Source: Mactra quadrangularis
Lineage: Eukaryota > Mollusca > Bivalvia > Venerida > Mactridae
NCBI GenBank assembly: GCA_025267735.1
Contig: CM046304.1
Span: 7,750,001-7,814,000, forward strand
DNA length: 64,000 nt
Reading direction: 5' to 3'
The notes below the pieces were generated by a model, which saw only the letters and a program-made list of their open reading frames with translations, was not told the origin of the DNA and did no database searches. Shown here piece after piece: positions 9,840 through 21,447 of this stretch (position 1 is the stretch's first letter; each line of letters opens with the position of its first letter). The position numbers and the translations under genes are program-made.

Positions 9840-12800
9840 ATCAACTGCTACAAGCAGTGGATGTAAAAAATTGAAAGCACGCACAGATGTATAAAACTGA
9901 TTATATGAATGGAATAAGACAGGTTTCTTGATTTCATATTATTCATAGTTTGATACATTGGCCACAAACGCCAAAATTTAAGTTTAACAAAAGTTACTGT
10001 TTTGATTGAAGTTTAGTATTGTTATAATTGCTGAGAATGAAGCAATTAGTGCATATACTTACATAATACCGTTGTGTTCATGTTTTAAATTAATTACCGA
10101 TGTTTCATTTATCATTTAACTTCAAGTAAAGTTCAAGTTTTAGTTAAAAAGATAGCTTTAACTATGTTAACTATGTTAAATTGCTATAGATTATGCAGGC
10201 TTTGTAGTGTAGTTGTAATTTACTCACATCTGATCAATGATTTAAGATTATTTCATAAGCCATAAGCAGTTACATGTTTTAGTCACTGTATTATAAAGTT
10301 TCTACGAGTTGTAAAAATTTAATTGATTAAAATTCCTAACGATTATGAGTATGTATTTTATTTACTATTTGTTAATGTGATGGAACTTAAGACTTTTATA
10401 TGAATTCGAATGCCATAGTTTGATGCTTATGGTCCATGAAATATAGGTAGTCGAAGGCTACTAATCAAGGGATAATTAACCGAGAGCCTTTCCAGTAACT
10501 CATACTGTTCTATGTAACATTAATCAATGCAAATTAAAAGACATAATGTTCTAAGTCACAATGAACACTATCATCTTAACAATTTTTGAAAAAAAGTTAC
10601 AAGGACTGTTCTATCTCCAAATGTTTTCTTGTGTTTGTTTGCACAAAAACATTAAAAATTAAACTTTTTAACCAGTAATTAAACCTTCGTCGTAACGTGT
10701 TTACATCTGTCATTCTTTACACAGACATAATTTGAAATCGAAAGTAGAATACACAGTTTAACTATGCATCTGTACCTTTAGAAGTTTAAATGTACTTTGA
10801 ATACATGGATTTATATTCCTGTAGCTATAATTGATGTTTACATGAAGTACAGTGAAAACAGTTAAAATAAAATATTCCAATCAGATTGTGTACACCCCCG
10901 TACAGATGCACTAAGAGTTAAAAATACAAAATAATTAATACATTGTCTGAAATCAGTATAATAAAATATCTCTATATACTAAATTTTATAAATTTCAACA
11001 TGTCCAAAATATAACTTTACACAAAAGAAGTAGTACAAACAAAAAGTACGGTGTCCAATAATGGACACAGGTAATGAAAGGTACACACTTAAAATAGGTA
11101 TAATTCACTAATGTCATTATTGAACAGCCTGTTAGCGGAAAACGTTTTAGACAAACAGAAAACGGTTTAAGTATATAGTACGCGAGTATGAAACAACCTG
11201 AAGCAAAATAGTTCCAGTATATTGTGCAAATTAGTAACTGCCATTACAACGAAGATGACGGTGTTACTCCCGTTGATTTAGATCAATAAATTTACACAAA
11301 AAAGTAAACAAGAAAACATATCTTAAAACATAACTATCTTTAAACGTTCGCGCTTCAACGGATCGTTCACTTAGCCGTTCATAACGGTAACGGTGATTGA
11401 CTAACGTTAAATGCTTACTGAACGCAGGGCTGATAAAGAACTGGGACTGTTTCATAAGAATCTTACGTAAGATAGCAAACTTTCCGAAATACTTACTTAC
11501 GTTGATCTTACGTTTACGATGAGAGAATTTCAAAGACGCACTCGAAACTTAAAACCTTTGCTTCAATACGATCTGACTTAAGTCAACGTCAAGTAGTGAA
11601 GCCCTCAATTTTTGGTCACATGATTTGTTATCAACAATACATTATAAACTGCAAAGCATTTAAAGAAAAAAATATGTTCCCCAAACTTCAACGAACAATT
11701 TCACAAACGGAGATTAGAAGCTCTCGAAGAAAATGCACGAGGGCTATACCGAGCCACCATACTCTTGATTTTTCAATACACGGCCAATTTAAACAAAGGT
11801 GGTATGACACAATAAATGGTCATCTGCTAACAAAACATCGACCAATTTAAGACGGAACCGATGGATGTCAAAATGAAGTAATAAGGCACAAAAAAGTTCC
11901 CACGTGGCGTCAAATAAATACCTTAAAACAATAAATCATCCAATCTACAGACATATATAGTAATAACTTCATAAAAAATAAACCATTCTTAAGACATTTC
12001 ATCGAAATCTTACAACCTTTATATAGAAGTTCAGTTCGCGTATGTACACACGTTTTTGTGATTAGCCCCTGACTTCCGTAAAGATGTGTAATGAATAAGT
12101 TTTTAATACACACAAAATGGACGCCAAAATTTTGATTACAGAGCCCACTTATTTGTTTGTTCATATATGTAAATTCAGTCACAGATATAGAAAATGTAAG
12201 CCTCAGTGCATCTAGAGTAATATTAGTGCATTCAATATCTGCATATGTATTCTGAATTTGTTCGCTAGAATAAAAGGAAACTTGCACAGAAAATAATGTA
12301 TTTATTTCTGTATTCACAGGTGATGTGAAGTACCTACGATAACATTGCCTGGTCCAAAAGATTTCAGGCAAGAGGGATGATTAAACAATATGATATTTTT
12401 AGCACTGCATTCACCCTAACCAACTTTTTGAGGGCCGGTACTTAAAGGTACCTTTCTGTAATTTCAACAATTACATAGTCCTTAATTATTAATAAAAAGC
12501 ATCTAACACAGTACAAACATGTCAATTCGGACAACTTGGGATACCGTTAAACAGAATGAAAATTGCTTTTTATTCAATATTACCTCGTGATCAGCATGGT
12601 ATTACTCCGCTTATTGTGTTATTCTATCGAATTTGTTAAACAATTTCACATTCGATAATCCGTACAGAGTTTCCTATTTTAAAACGAGGCAACCAAAACA
12701 CTGCGTAAAAGTCCAAATACAACCCGACTAGTCACTGGGAAACCCTGGCGATTTTCCTGGCAAAATTAACCAATCAGATAATTTCCTACAGTTTTGTTGA

Positions 12801-12879
12801 ATGAACAAGTATTAGCATTTCCAAACATGCTTGAAATCGTCGTTTAGCCATGTATGACATTTCCTTTAGTAAATCATTC
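9840..12879. other. No gene seen
   Basis: AT-rich. Contains the right TGTTCTA cluster (10506-10613), a small GTGTCC...GGACAC hairpin near 11050, and a stretch at 11345-11580 dense in ACGTAAG and AACGG words. Short ORFs at 11264-11533, 11596-11850 and 11910-12371 have no coding character that I recognise. Confidence 0.4.
10506..10613 (+). repeat. TGTTCTA cluster, right
   Basis: TGTTCTA at 10506, 10547 and 10607, the last inside CTGTTCTATCTCCA, identical over 14 bp to 6104-6117. Same orientation as the left cluster. Confidence 0.55.
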
Positions 12880-13060
12880 AAGCAATATATGTGTCAGAGT
12901 TTTATACCGTCGCATGTCTATTTATAGAATGCCTGGAATTTAGCCATCGAACGAACAGACGCTGTCTGGGACATGTTCCTACTACGCGCATAAAAAACAG
13001 CAATATTATGGTAGACTTTAGCATTATTCCTGTCTATTTGGTCACGAAAGAACTTTAATT
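12880..13060 (+). repeat. Fragment of the dispersed repeat also seen at 17.4 kb
   Basis: GACATGTTCCTACTACGCGC and ATTATGGTAGACTT with CTGTCTATTTGG parallel 17395-17480 (GACATGTTCCGACCGCGC, ATTATGGTAGACTT, CTGTCCATTTGG). Diverged direct copies lying on either side of the LINE at 13459-17197. Confidence 0.65.
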
Positions 13061-13146
13061 TATTAGAAAAGCGAAATAATCGAGAACATGTTGTCCTAAT
13101 TCTGGCAGCTTATCAAACGTTCGCCGATGTGTATTATTGGGTCGCA

Positions 13147-13383
13147 CGATTTACCGCATACTCCCCATACTTACCACATACTCGCATAAAAACAAAACAC
13201 TCACATAATACTCTCTTAATTCTTCAGCGTATCATGAATATTTAAGTATCACTGTATAATAATAAAGGGAGTATTTGTGAGTATAAGTAAGAGTTTGTTT
13301 ATCATTTACGCGAAAATACGACACTGTTTGTTGTTTTCAGACCAATTTTATCAATAAAAGTATGGAGAGTATGCGGTAAATCG
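13147..13383. mobile_element. Small MITE
   Basis: CGATTTACCGCATACTCCCC at the left is mirrored by GGAGAGTATGCGGTAAATCG at the right (about 26-bp inverted repeats, 237 bp overall). The interior has no ORF. A further GCGGTAAATCGTT follows just outside. Confidence 0.7.
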
Positions 13384-13446
13384 TTCCGCCGTGTATGGGT
13401 CACGCGGTAAATCGTTGCACCGCGTATTAATAGACTTTTTTCACAT

Positions 13447-13458
13447 ACGATCTTACTG
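13447..13458 (+). repeat. Target-site duplication, 3' side of the LINE
   Basis: ACGATCTTACTG, identical to 17198-17209. The two copies bracket the LINE exactly: one abuts its A/C-rich 3' tail and the other its truncated 5' end. Confidence 0.9.
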
Positions 13459-13520
13459 TTTGTTTGTTTGTATGTTTGGGTTTTACGGCGCACCAACACA
13501 AAAAAGTCATATCGCGCCGA
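13459..13520 (-). other. 3' tail of the I/Nimb LINE, shared with SINEs
   Basis: On the minus strand GATATGACTTTTTTGTGTTG, then GGTGCGCCGTAAAACCCAAAC, then an A/C-rich run. The SINE ends at 36050, 52610 and 57900 read CGCCGT(A/T)AAATGAC..TGTTG..GGCGTTAAACCC, which is the same arrangement. Confidence 0.75.
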
Positions 13521-13569
13521 AAGCAATCAATGATACTATTAATTCAAACGATATTAATGATGTAAAGCT

Positions 13570-14500
13570 TTATATCTTATTATATACATTTATTTTCTTC
13601 AAAAAGTTAAGTATCGCATATGATGGTACAGACTCAAAAAGTTCTTTAAGTGAGTTAACTTTAAAATGTTTGTCACGGATGTCTTTAAGATCCTGACAGT
13701 CAACGAGAACGTGTTTGACATTGAAATGCTCGTCACATGGTATACACTTAGGTGCTTCCTCTCTTTTGAGAAGGTATGAATGTGTTAATCTGGTATGACC
13801 AATTCTACATCGCGAAATCACTATTTGATCTCGGCGATTAGAAAATATTATTGACGAAGATGTTTCAAGGGTTGGCTTTATGTCATGTAACTTATTAAAA
13901 ATTGCATTGATCCACATTGTTTGCCATTTTGACTTAATTAACGTGTTTATTGAACATTTGGAGTCACTGCTTGGTAATTTGATATCTACTGGTTGAAGGT
14001 TTAAAGATTCTTTAGCTAAAATATCAACTTTTTTCATTTCCTTGTATACCAATATGGCTTGGTATCTAGCAGAAGTGTACTTTTTTAGATTTTAAAATTT
14101 CATGTAATTTTAATTCGATACTTTTAATAAGAATATTGTCTGAACTACGATTTTTATGGCCAATAATACAGATAGAGAATCTGAAAAAATGATAAAATTG
14201 TTATTAATACTATTTGATATGTATGTTAAAGCAAGATCTATTGCTTTGACTTCGGCTGTAAATGTGGATGCCTGGTCAGGCAGTCGCATTCTTGCAACAA
14301 AAGAATTGCCATATGCAGCGCAACCAAATTTGTTACCATCTTTTGAGCCGTCAGTAAATAAATGTTTACAATCTTTATATTTGTCTAAGATGTTTACAAA
14401 TTCTGATTTGAAGGCTTCTGGGCTGGTAAAAGATTTACGAAATTTTGATAAGGCAATATTAACGTCTGGTATGTTGTAGGTCCAAGGGCAACATTTTCAT
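13570..14500 (-). pseudogene. RNase H and C-terminal region of the LINE
   Basis: At about 14150-14390 the minus strand reads HLFTDGSKDGNKFGC, then TFTAEVKAIDLAL and IIFSDSLSVLL: the Asp, Glu and Asp of an RNase H active site are all present. Downstream, in another frame, 14052-13570 encodes ISRCRIGHTRLTHSYLLKR, CIPC and VKHVLVDCQD, the Cys/His region that follows RNase H in I-type elements. The frame is broken between the two parts. Confidence 0.85.
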
Positions 14501-14693
14501 CTAAGTTCTGTAAAACGGTAGAAGTGTTGATATTAAGCATGTCCAAATCATTTTTATTGCGCAGGCTAAATGGTTTAATTTCGTTCGGTTTGTTGTCAAA
14601 TTTATCAATGTAATTTGGTTTAAAAACAACTTTTCGCGCCGGGTTACTATTGTTAGAAGATATTCGAGTTGCGTATTGTAATGAAAGCTTTTG

Positions 14694-15480
14694 TCAACGT
14701 AATTTTAATGATGGCTCGTTAGCTTCAACATAAAGACTTTCAACAGGTGAAGTTTTAAAGGCACCAAGGGCAATACGTAAGCCCTGGTTATGTATTGTAT
14801 CAAGCATTTGTAAGTACGATTTACGTGCTGATCCGTACACAATTGATCCATAATCTAGTTTTGAACGAACAAGACTTCTGTATAATTTAAGTAATGTTTG
14901 GGAATCGGATCCCCAATCAGTATGTGAAAGTACTTTAAGTAGATTTAAAACGTTAATACATTTTGTTTTTAGAGACTTTAAGTGTGGTATAAAAGATAGT
15001 TTTTTATCAAATGTAACGCCTAAAAATTTAGCTTCATTTACAACAGGGATTTTTGAGCCAGAAATGTAAAGTTCAGGATCATTATGATGCTTTCTTAGTC
15101 GACAAAAATGTACACATTGTGTTTTTGACTTGGAAAATTTAAGACCATTTTCTATTTCCCACTTTTGAATTTTATCCAAGTTTTGCTTTAGTTGGCTTTC
15201 GATACTTCGAATATGTTTAGATCGATAACAGATTAAAAGTCATCTACATATAATGAGCAATCTGTACCAGGATTTATGACCTTAACAATATTATTTATTT
15301 TAAGACCAATGAGTGTAACTGATAATATACTGCCTTGTGGCACGCCTTGTTCTTGTTTGTGGCTCTCTGATAATGTTGATCCTACTTTAACTTGAAAATT
15401 TCTGTCGGACAGAAAACTTGAAATTAACATAGGTAGTCGACCGTTTAGACCAGCATCTTTTAAATCTTTGAGAATACCAT
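14694..15480 (-). pseudogene. RT palm/thumb of the LINE
   Basis: 15430-15233 encodes LISSFLSDRNFQVKVGS, QGVPQGSILS and SLYVDDF (catalytic YVDD) and then stops. 15179-14694 continues in another frame: KIQKWEIENGLKFSKSKTQC, FLGVTFDKKLSF, then LLKLYRSLVRSKLDYG. Every motif has a counterpart at 63300-64000, which confirms the two elements are one family. Confidence 0.9.
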
Positions 15481-15821
15481 ATTTTCAAGTTGTATCGTAA
15501 GCTTTCTCAAGATCGAAGAAAATTGAAACTACATGCTGTTTATTGACAAAAGCCTCTCTTATGAAAGTTTCGAGGCGTACTAAATGATCATTTGTACTTC
15601 GCTGTTTTCGAAAACCAGATTGGAAATTAGTTATAATACCGTTTGATTCTAAATACCAGATGAGCCTTTTATTAACGATGCGTTCAAATGTTTTACAAAT
15701 ACAACTAGTCAGAGATATTGGTCGGTAGTTAAGGGGGTCAGTATTGTCTTTACCTGGTTTCGGTATTGGTATTATTAAAGCTTGCTTCTAGGAATCTGGA
15801 ATTTTACCAGATATCCATATA
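15481..15821 (-). pseudogene. RT fingers of the LINE
   Basis: The minus strand carries the block WKQALIIPIPKPGKDN, then NYRPISLTSC, FERIVNKRL, FQSGFRKQRS and IFFDLEKAYDTT, with the WKQ and TTW positions broken by stops. The sequence parallels 62590-62910 of the right-hand copy. Confidence 0.8.
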
Positions 15822-16448
15822 TCATTGAAAATATCGAGCAATAAATGTTGAGACACTAATGGGATGTGTTTTAAAAAATTGATAATATATTTCATCAGGG
15901 CCAGCAGCTGTATCTTTGACATGTTTAATAGAATCGGTTAAATCGTCAATAGTAAAGAGGGTGTTATACTCTTCTTCGTTGTTGGAATGAAAATTAATAT
16001 TTTGTTTTTCCGGGTTAGATTTGACCTTTTTAAATTCTTCAGTGTAATGTGCTGAAGAAGAGTTATGTTTAAAAGTTTCCACCAGTGTGTTGGCTATATC
16101 TTTAGTTGTTTTTGTTACGCTCGAATCTTTACGTTTCAAATGAGCAGTAGGAACTTTTTTGTGTTTACCGTTAATTTTACGAACTGCTTCCCAAACTTTT
16201 TTAATTGGAGTGTTGGAGTTAATTTTAGAAACATATGACTGCCATGATTTACGTTTAGAAAACTTAAGTGTTCTACGAGCTTGTGCTCGTAGGATTCTAT
16301 AATTGTCTAGATTTGCAGCTGTAGGGCAAACCTGAATTTTTTTAAGTGCTGCCTTTTGTTTCCGATATGATCCTCTGCACTCATCGTTGAACCATGTTTT
16401 TTTAAATTTTACTTGAGTCTTTAATTGGAGATTTTGGAATACACTCAT
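15822..16448 (-). pseudogene. Endonuclease-RT linker of the LINE
   Basis: Open for 208 codons. It reads FKKTWFNDECRGSYRKQK, then RRTLKFSKRKSWQSYVSKI, KKVWEAVRKINGK and LTDSIKHVKDTAAGPDEI. The last block, leading to the GPDEI motif, is the usual entry into the RT domain. Colinear with 61950-62520 of the right-hand copy. Confidence 0.85.
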
Positions 16449-17197
16449 CAGCTATTTTTTATAGAGTGGACGCAAAAAGATTAGCTTTATCCGTAGAGTT
16501 GGAAAAAAACGGACTTGTTAAATTATCAGAACACAATTTGTTAAATTGTTCCCAGTTCGCTTTAGAGAATTTGTAATAAGAGCGATTATTTACTGAAACA
16601 GCGTCGTTTGAAGTTAACAACAATGGAAAGTGGTCACTGCCATATTATTGTTCGTCTAGCACTGACCAAGAAAAATCCAAGTATATTGATGGATGTGATA
16701 ATGTGAGGTCTATACAAGAAAAGCTTCCATTGGCTGGATGTAAGTAAGTTGGTGACTTGTCATTTAAAAGGCATAGTTGTACATTATCAATGAACTTTTA
16801 TGTAATGCTGCCTCTATTATTCGTAGATGTACTTCCCCATATTGGATTATGCGCATTAAAATCGCCGAGTAGAATGGTTCTGGGAGTTGTTTAGTTACAT
16901 TTTCTAAGTCTTCAACAGTAATAGATAAATTAGGAAGATATATAAAGAGCACACCGTTATAGGTCTGTGTAAAGTTACTTCAACAGCTACGGCTTGCAGA
17001 TTAGTTCGTAACTGAATTTGTCGCTGAGGGACACAGTTTGCAACCGCAATTGTTGAGCCTCCTGATGCTCTCATTGTGTCTGTACAAATTTTATTATAAA
17101 GAGTATAGTCCTTAATTGATGTTTTATCATACAGACAACTTTCAGGGGAGTATTTCGATAATAAAAGAAGATCGTTGTAATTCGATTTTAGACCACG
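16449..17197 (-). pseudogene. Endonuclease remnant of the LINE
   Basis: Scattered frames match the intact stretch at 61170-61860: the AVANC, LSITVEDLENVTKQLPEPF and SDHFPLLL-type blocks. The GDFNAHNP block is disrupted and the region has several stops. The 5' truncation removes the first residues of the domain, including the QW-CRGL block. Confidence 0.75.
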
Positions 17198-17209
17198 ACG
17201 ATCTTACTG
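17198..17209 (+). repeat. Target-site duplication, 5' side of the LINE
   Basis: ACGATCTTACTG, partner of 13447-13458. Confidence 0.9.
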
Positions 17210-17289
17210 ACTGATATCCTAACCTTCTATATATATAATGTTAATAAACTTGCTCATTATTATGGTAGAATTTAAACTAAATGAACTAT

Positions 17290-18660
17290 TGAAGTGCCCT
17301 GGTCAAGATATGTAATACATTGAGCGCGTTTGATTCATTCTACACACTGTAAGGCCAGATAAAAAACCATCGAATTACCACATGTGCTGTCCAGACATGT
17401 TCCGACCGCGCACGTACAAAAGCATTATTATGGTAGACTTCACAATTCACCTGTCCATTTGGCATAAGGAAAGTATATTTAAGCAAACCATATTATTCGA
17501 TTTGTTCTGTCCCATATTCCGCCCGCTAATCGAACGTTGATCATATTTATTAACAAGAAAATATTGATGCAAAGCGTCAAAGAGCGCAAACAATTAATAT
17601 CACGAAAGTACTGCTTAAGTCTGTGATCTCTATAAGTGAGGCATTAAAATTCTTTAAAAAAAATTATTAACCGCTAATTAAACCAATTAAGTTTGATAAT
17701 TTAAATATAAACACCTATATAAATGTACAATTTGTAAAAGAATCATTTACAGTGATGGTCTGATAATTCTTCTTAGTTTATGGTGTCAGTGTTTTCGTCA
17801 GTGGTTTAGACCGTGTCCAAAAATGATCTATACGAGCGTGTTTTCTATAAATTGACCGCGAAGACCGCCGAGTGTACATGTTTTAGTTTAAACCACAGTT
17901 TAGAAGAGAAAATATACATGTCTTGGAGAAACTCCTTTTAAAAATAACCTAACGCTTGGTATTTAGCCATGTCTCTGATCCAGCCGTATGATTTCAAAGA
18001 AGACGTACGTGTTTTAGTCTTACCTTTATTAACTTCGTTTGTCCGAAATTCCTGTTCAGTCATAACAGACATTTTTTGTCCGAATATATAACCACTTCAC
18101 TGATTTGGTGTAATAAGAAAATCCGATCGATTCCTAAGTTACAAATAACTGTAATCAATATAATAACAGATTTTCGATTAAATCACGTCTTTCACGAATG
18201 ACCAAATGACTTCCGTTAGCTTGTAATAAAATTGTAATAAAAATCAAGATTTTGATGTTAATGTTCAATGGAGACCTCCATTGTTATCTAAGAAAATAAA
18301 CTCGCTCGGAAGTAGGGAAGATAGGTTTGCTTTTTTCAACAAATACGAGTTTTTTTCAAGAAATGAACATGTTACAATTAGTTATGCATGTTTTTTGGTT
18401 GTATATTGCTACTTCCTTGAAACTGGTACGCGTTCATATTGGTAATGATATTTTCTTGTAATACATACAGGTAACCGGATAATACACGATCGACAAGTTC
18501 ATACACGCACCCCTACACCCCTATTTTGACTACTCGACGTCATTTTTTTATCACGTTACCTCAAATGCATCGTTCTGATTGGCTTAATGCAACCGGTGTC
18601 GACACAAAAATGCTCAAATCTTGATAATTCTTTATATCGTCGGCCAGGTGCCGACGATAA
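17290..18660 (-). repeat. Dispersed repeat B, minus-strand copy
   Basis: Read on the minus strand, 18660-18300 matches 29420-29592 continued by 33002-33130, and 17555-17480 matches 33140-33230. Landmarks are TTATCAAGATTTGAGCA, ATGCATAACTAATTGTAACA and CCCTACTTCCGAGCGAG. This copy lacks the element that splits the other one, so it serves as the empty-site reference. It has its own insertion at 17564-18289. Confidence 0.75.
17564..18289. mobile_element. Insertion inside repeat B with 9-bp duplication
   Basis: Absent from the 33.1-kb copy of repeat B. The direct repeat AAGAAAATA lies at both junctions (17555-17563 and 18290-18298). I see no clear terminal inverted repeats or ORF. A small hairpin CAATGGAG/CTCCATTG lies near the right end. 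A 9-bp duplication is compatible with a MULE-type element, but the class is unproven. Confidence 0.5.
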
Positions 18661-19530
18661 TAAAGGATACCGGCTACAACATCAGATTATAAAAATAAAA
18701 GTTGTCAACTTCGCTTTTTCTAGCTCGCAAGTGTTTCTGCCAAGGTGGAGGGTTAGTTATCACATTTATTTTTCAATTAAATTGTTTAACTGACATGTTT
18801 GTCTTTGATTGGGGTTGATTTCAAAGTATGAATTTGTAATGATTTTTCTCTAGATTCGTTGATTTCCATGGTATGTAGTAATTTCATCGCAGTTAAATAA
18901 CTTTCACTTACTATTAAGAGCTGTGAAGACTGTAGTCTTAGATTTACGTGTGTAGGTGTTGAGTGTCAAGTGCCAAGAGGAGCGAGAGTGGGTTCTACAG
19001 GTGCAAAGTACGACACAGCTCGCTTTTGATTGGTGGTCCAGTTCACATGACCAGGTTTTGTCCTCTGATTGGTTTGTAGAACTGTTGTCCCCACAAGACG
19101 AGCACCTGCGCTTTGTCGGTGATTACTACAGGTATCCATACTTGTCTTAGTTGATATTTTGTACCTTATTTGAAATTTTTGACAATTAAATCATACCTAT
19201 GGTCTGCGCTTTGAAACTATTAACCTTCGTTGATTTAAGAGTTATATATAATCTATTTAATGGTGTGATTAAAGTGCCATCAGGGAATCTGTATATTTTG
19301 TGTGTTACATAAAAATAAATCGACATGAAGTGGTCTACTAATCGCAGTTGTACCCCTTGTATATATTTACATAAACGGTATGTTTGAAAAATCAAAGGAA
19401 GGTAACATGACAATTCCCTGTGATTTAAAGCTGATTTAATAACATAATTTATAATTTTTGTAGAAAGTACCTATACTGGATTCTCAAATTTGGTGTATAT
19501 AGTTGTTCTTCGAACAACTAAAAAAACCGC
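18661..19530. other. No gene seen
   Basis: Contains two GATTGGT words near 19027 and 19067 but no ORF or splice pattern I would defend. Confidence 0.4.
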
Positions 19531-19700
19531 CGGCTAGCTCAGTTGGTAGCACGCAAGTCTACTGATCGAGGGGTCTAGGGTTAGATTCCCGGGCGAGGCA
19601 TACTTTCGTGGAGCTTGGTCATGAAATTATTTCTACGGCCATTCTCCCACCTACCAATGATTTTTAATAATGCAGGGCAGTGCGTACCACTTTCCCGTCA
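19531..19700 (+). mobile_element. tRNA-headed SINE, truncated
   Basis: CTAGCTCAGTTGGTAG (box A) and GGGTTAGATTCCC (degenerate box B) in tRNA spacing, followed by GCTTGGTCATGAAATTATTT and CTACGGCCATTCTCCCA, which match the SINE at 52401. The copy lacks the GGCGTTAAACCC tail. Confidence 0.85.
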
Positions 19701-20388
19701 CCATACATAAATTAACTAGAATTTTGAATAAAACACAATCCGAGATCTTGGCACAATTACATTAACATTTCGTTGACAGGGTTAACACCGTTGTCTCTAC
19801 GAGGACAAAATGAGCATAAATGAACTTCACAATTGTAATCAATTAACAATGACGCAATATCATGAAAATTTGCGCGTAACGTCGCATTAGTCATCATAGT
19901 CATACCTTTAATAAATTGGCTACAGTGATACAAAATATTTTTTTGTTGTTTAGTGAATCTTATTACATATTAATTTCAAATACATAGAAACCGAATGTGT
20001 CATTTTCCCATATTCTCAAATACTTGCCAATAAGTTTTTTACCTAATATCAATGTAAATAAAGGTGTCCTCCAGTCTTCATGCTAGTTAAGGATCTATCA
20101 TTTGTTGAAATTGAAAAAAAATCTATCAAGTGGGTGGGGTAACTAATTATATCAAAATATCCATAAATTCTAAATAATTTTAATTTATTTCGTAAGTGAT
20201 GCATTAAGTGTATAGATTAGACAGTGAAAATATAAAGAACTCAACAAATAAGACATTTAGAAAGAAACGAAAACATTTATCCTAACCTTGAAATGGCCTT
20301 ACGAACGTCAGTCCAAACACATATTTAAAGTTCTTTTTTCATAATTCCAAAAGATGTAATAGAATGTCCATATAACATTTTACAATGT

Positions 20389-20653
20389 CCTAGGGTGAAT
20401 CACACAAAAAGTATTTCCAAAATGTAAATTTGATAATTGATCACAACACTCTTCACACATGATTTTATTTTCAATTTCACACAGGAACCCGATAAATTTT
20501 TCCTTCTTATTACACACATAGAACATACAATATGAGTAGAAAATTGCACTGGGAACTTGTGTGTAAACTGTAATTTAAAACGTGTAATGTTTGTGTTGAG
20601 ATGAATTATCAAATTTACATTTGGGATATACTTTTTGTGTAATTTACCCTAAG
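20389..20653. mobile_element. MITE with about 51-bp inverted ends
   Basis: CCTAGGGTGAATCACACAAA at the left is mirrored by TTTGTGTAATTTACCCTAAG at the right. The pairing continues through AAGTAT, AAATGTAAATTTGATAATT. It sits inside one arm of the larger inverted repeat. Confidence 0.8.
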
Positions 20654-20807
20654 ACATTGTATAGTCTGATTTTATTCGGTGAGCCGTGACAGGTTGGATG
20701 AGTCTAATCATAACCATGACGATAGGTATAACCAGTAAATACTACACTAAAATCAATACAAACTATGATATCTCAAGTATATAATAATTCAAAATCATTG
20801 TTCAAAA

Positions 20808-20886
20808 TAGCGCAGTCGGTAACGAGTCAGAAACATTTGGCCAATGCATAGATTTTACTGCAGTGGTTCGAACCTCACCGCCTCCA
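20808..20886 (+). mobile_element. tRNA-like SINE head
   Basis: TAGCGCAGTCGG (box A) and GGTTCGAACCT (box B) in tRNA spacing, ending CGCCTCCACA. No matching 5' acceptor strand, so it is a tRNA-derived repeat and not a tRNA gene. Confidence 0.6.
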
Positions 20887-21369
20887 CATTTTTTAATTTA
20901 TTATTGAATTCATGTATAGTTGTCCGTATCATATAATACTTGTTGTGCTATAATTTGATTTTGTTTAATTAATTTCTATTTGTTTTATTTCCTTGGTTCT
21001 TTATATTTTTATATCCAGCAATTTACATTGTACCAAATAATAATACATTTATATTATACATTCGGCTTCAAATGCTGTGGCTGAATAGAAATCAAACTAG
21101 GATAAAATCGAACAAATGTGCCAAAGTTACATGCATTCCATTTCAATTCTCTTTCTTATAAAATGCATGTGCTTAGAATCATTTATATAAGAAACGGTCG
21201 AGACAGTTAAGTGTATGACATCAAAGTAATAACTAAGCACAAACTCAGACAAATATGCATATTTTATTTTATATACATTTGGCTTCGTGCTGCACAGAGA
21301 TTTCGAGTTGTACGTTTCCATGATTACAAAAAAATAGAACAATAAAGATAATAAAAAAAGAATAAAGGA

Positions 21370-21447
21370 TACTAAGCAGGATTCGAACCCGGGGTAGCAA
21401 AAGCAATGTCTATCAATCCAAGTGTCTTACCGCCACGACTATTGAGT
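21370..21447 (-). mobile_element. tRNA-like SINE head
   Basis: On the minus strand TCGTGGCGGTAAGAC (box A region) and GGGTTCGAATCC (consensus box B). It faces the tRNA-like unit at 20808 across the loop of the larger inverted repeat. Confidence 0.6.

Larger units (their letters stand above)
13459..17197 (-). mobile_element. I/Nimb-type LINE, 5'-truncated
   Basis: A 3.74-kb minus-strand element with endonuclease remnant, RT, RNase H and a Cys/His C-terminal region, followed by a 3' tail GCGCCGTAAAACCC(AAAC...) and (ACAA)-type repeats. The presence of RNase H after RT places it in the I superfamily. The Nimb label is my inference from the protein style. It is bounded by 12-bp duplications. The 5' end falls at the CGTGGTCT that matches the start of ORF2 in the copy at 61.1 kb, so it lacks ORF1, as expected from incomplete target-primed reverse transcription. 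Confidence 0.9.

Noticed and set aside
14156..14479. 107-codon plus-strand ORF
   Set aside because: Shadow of the RNase H coding region on the minus strand, which has the real motifs.
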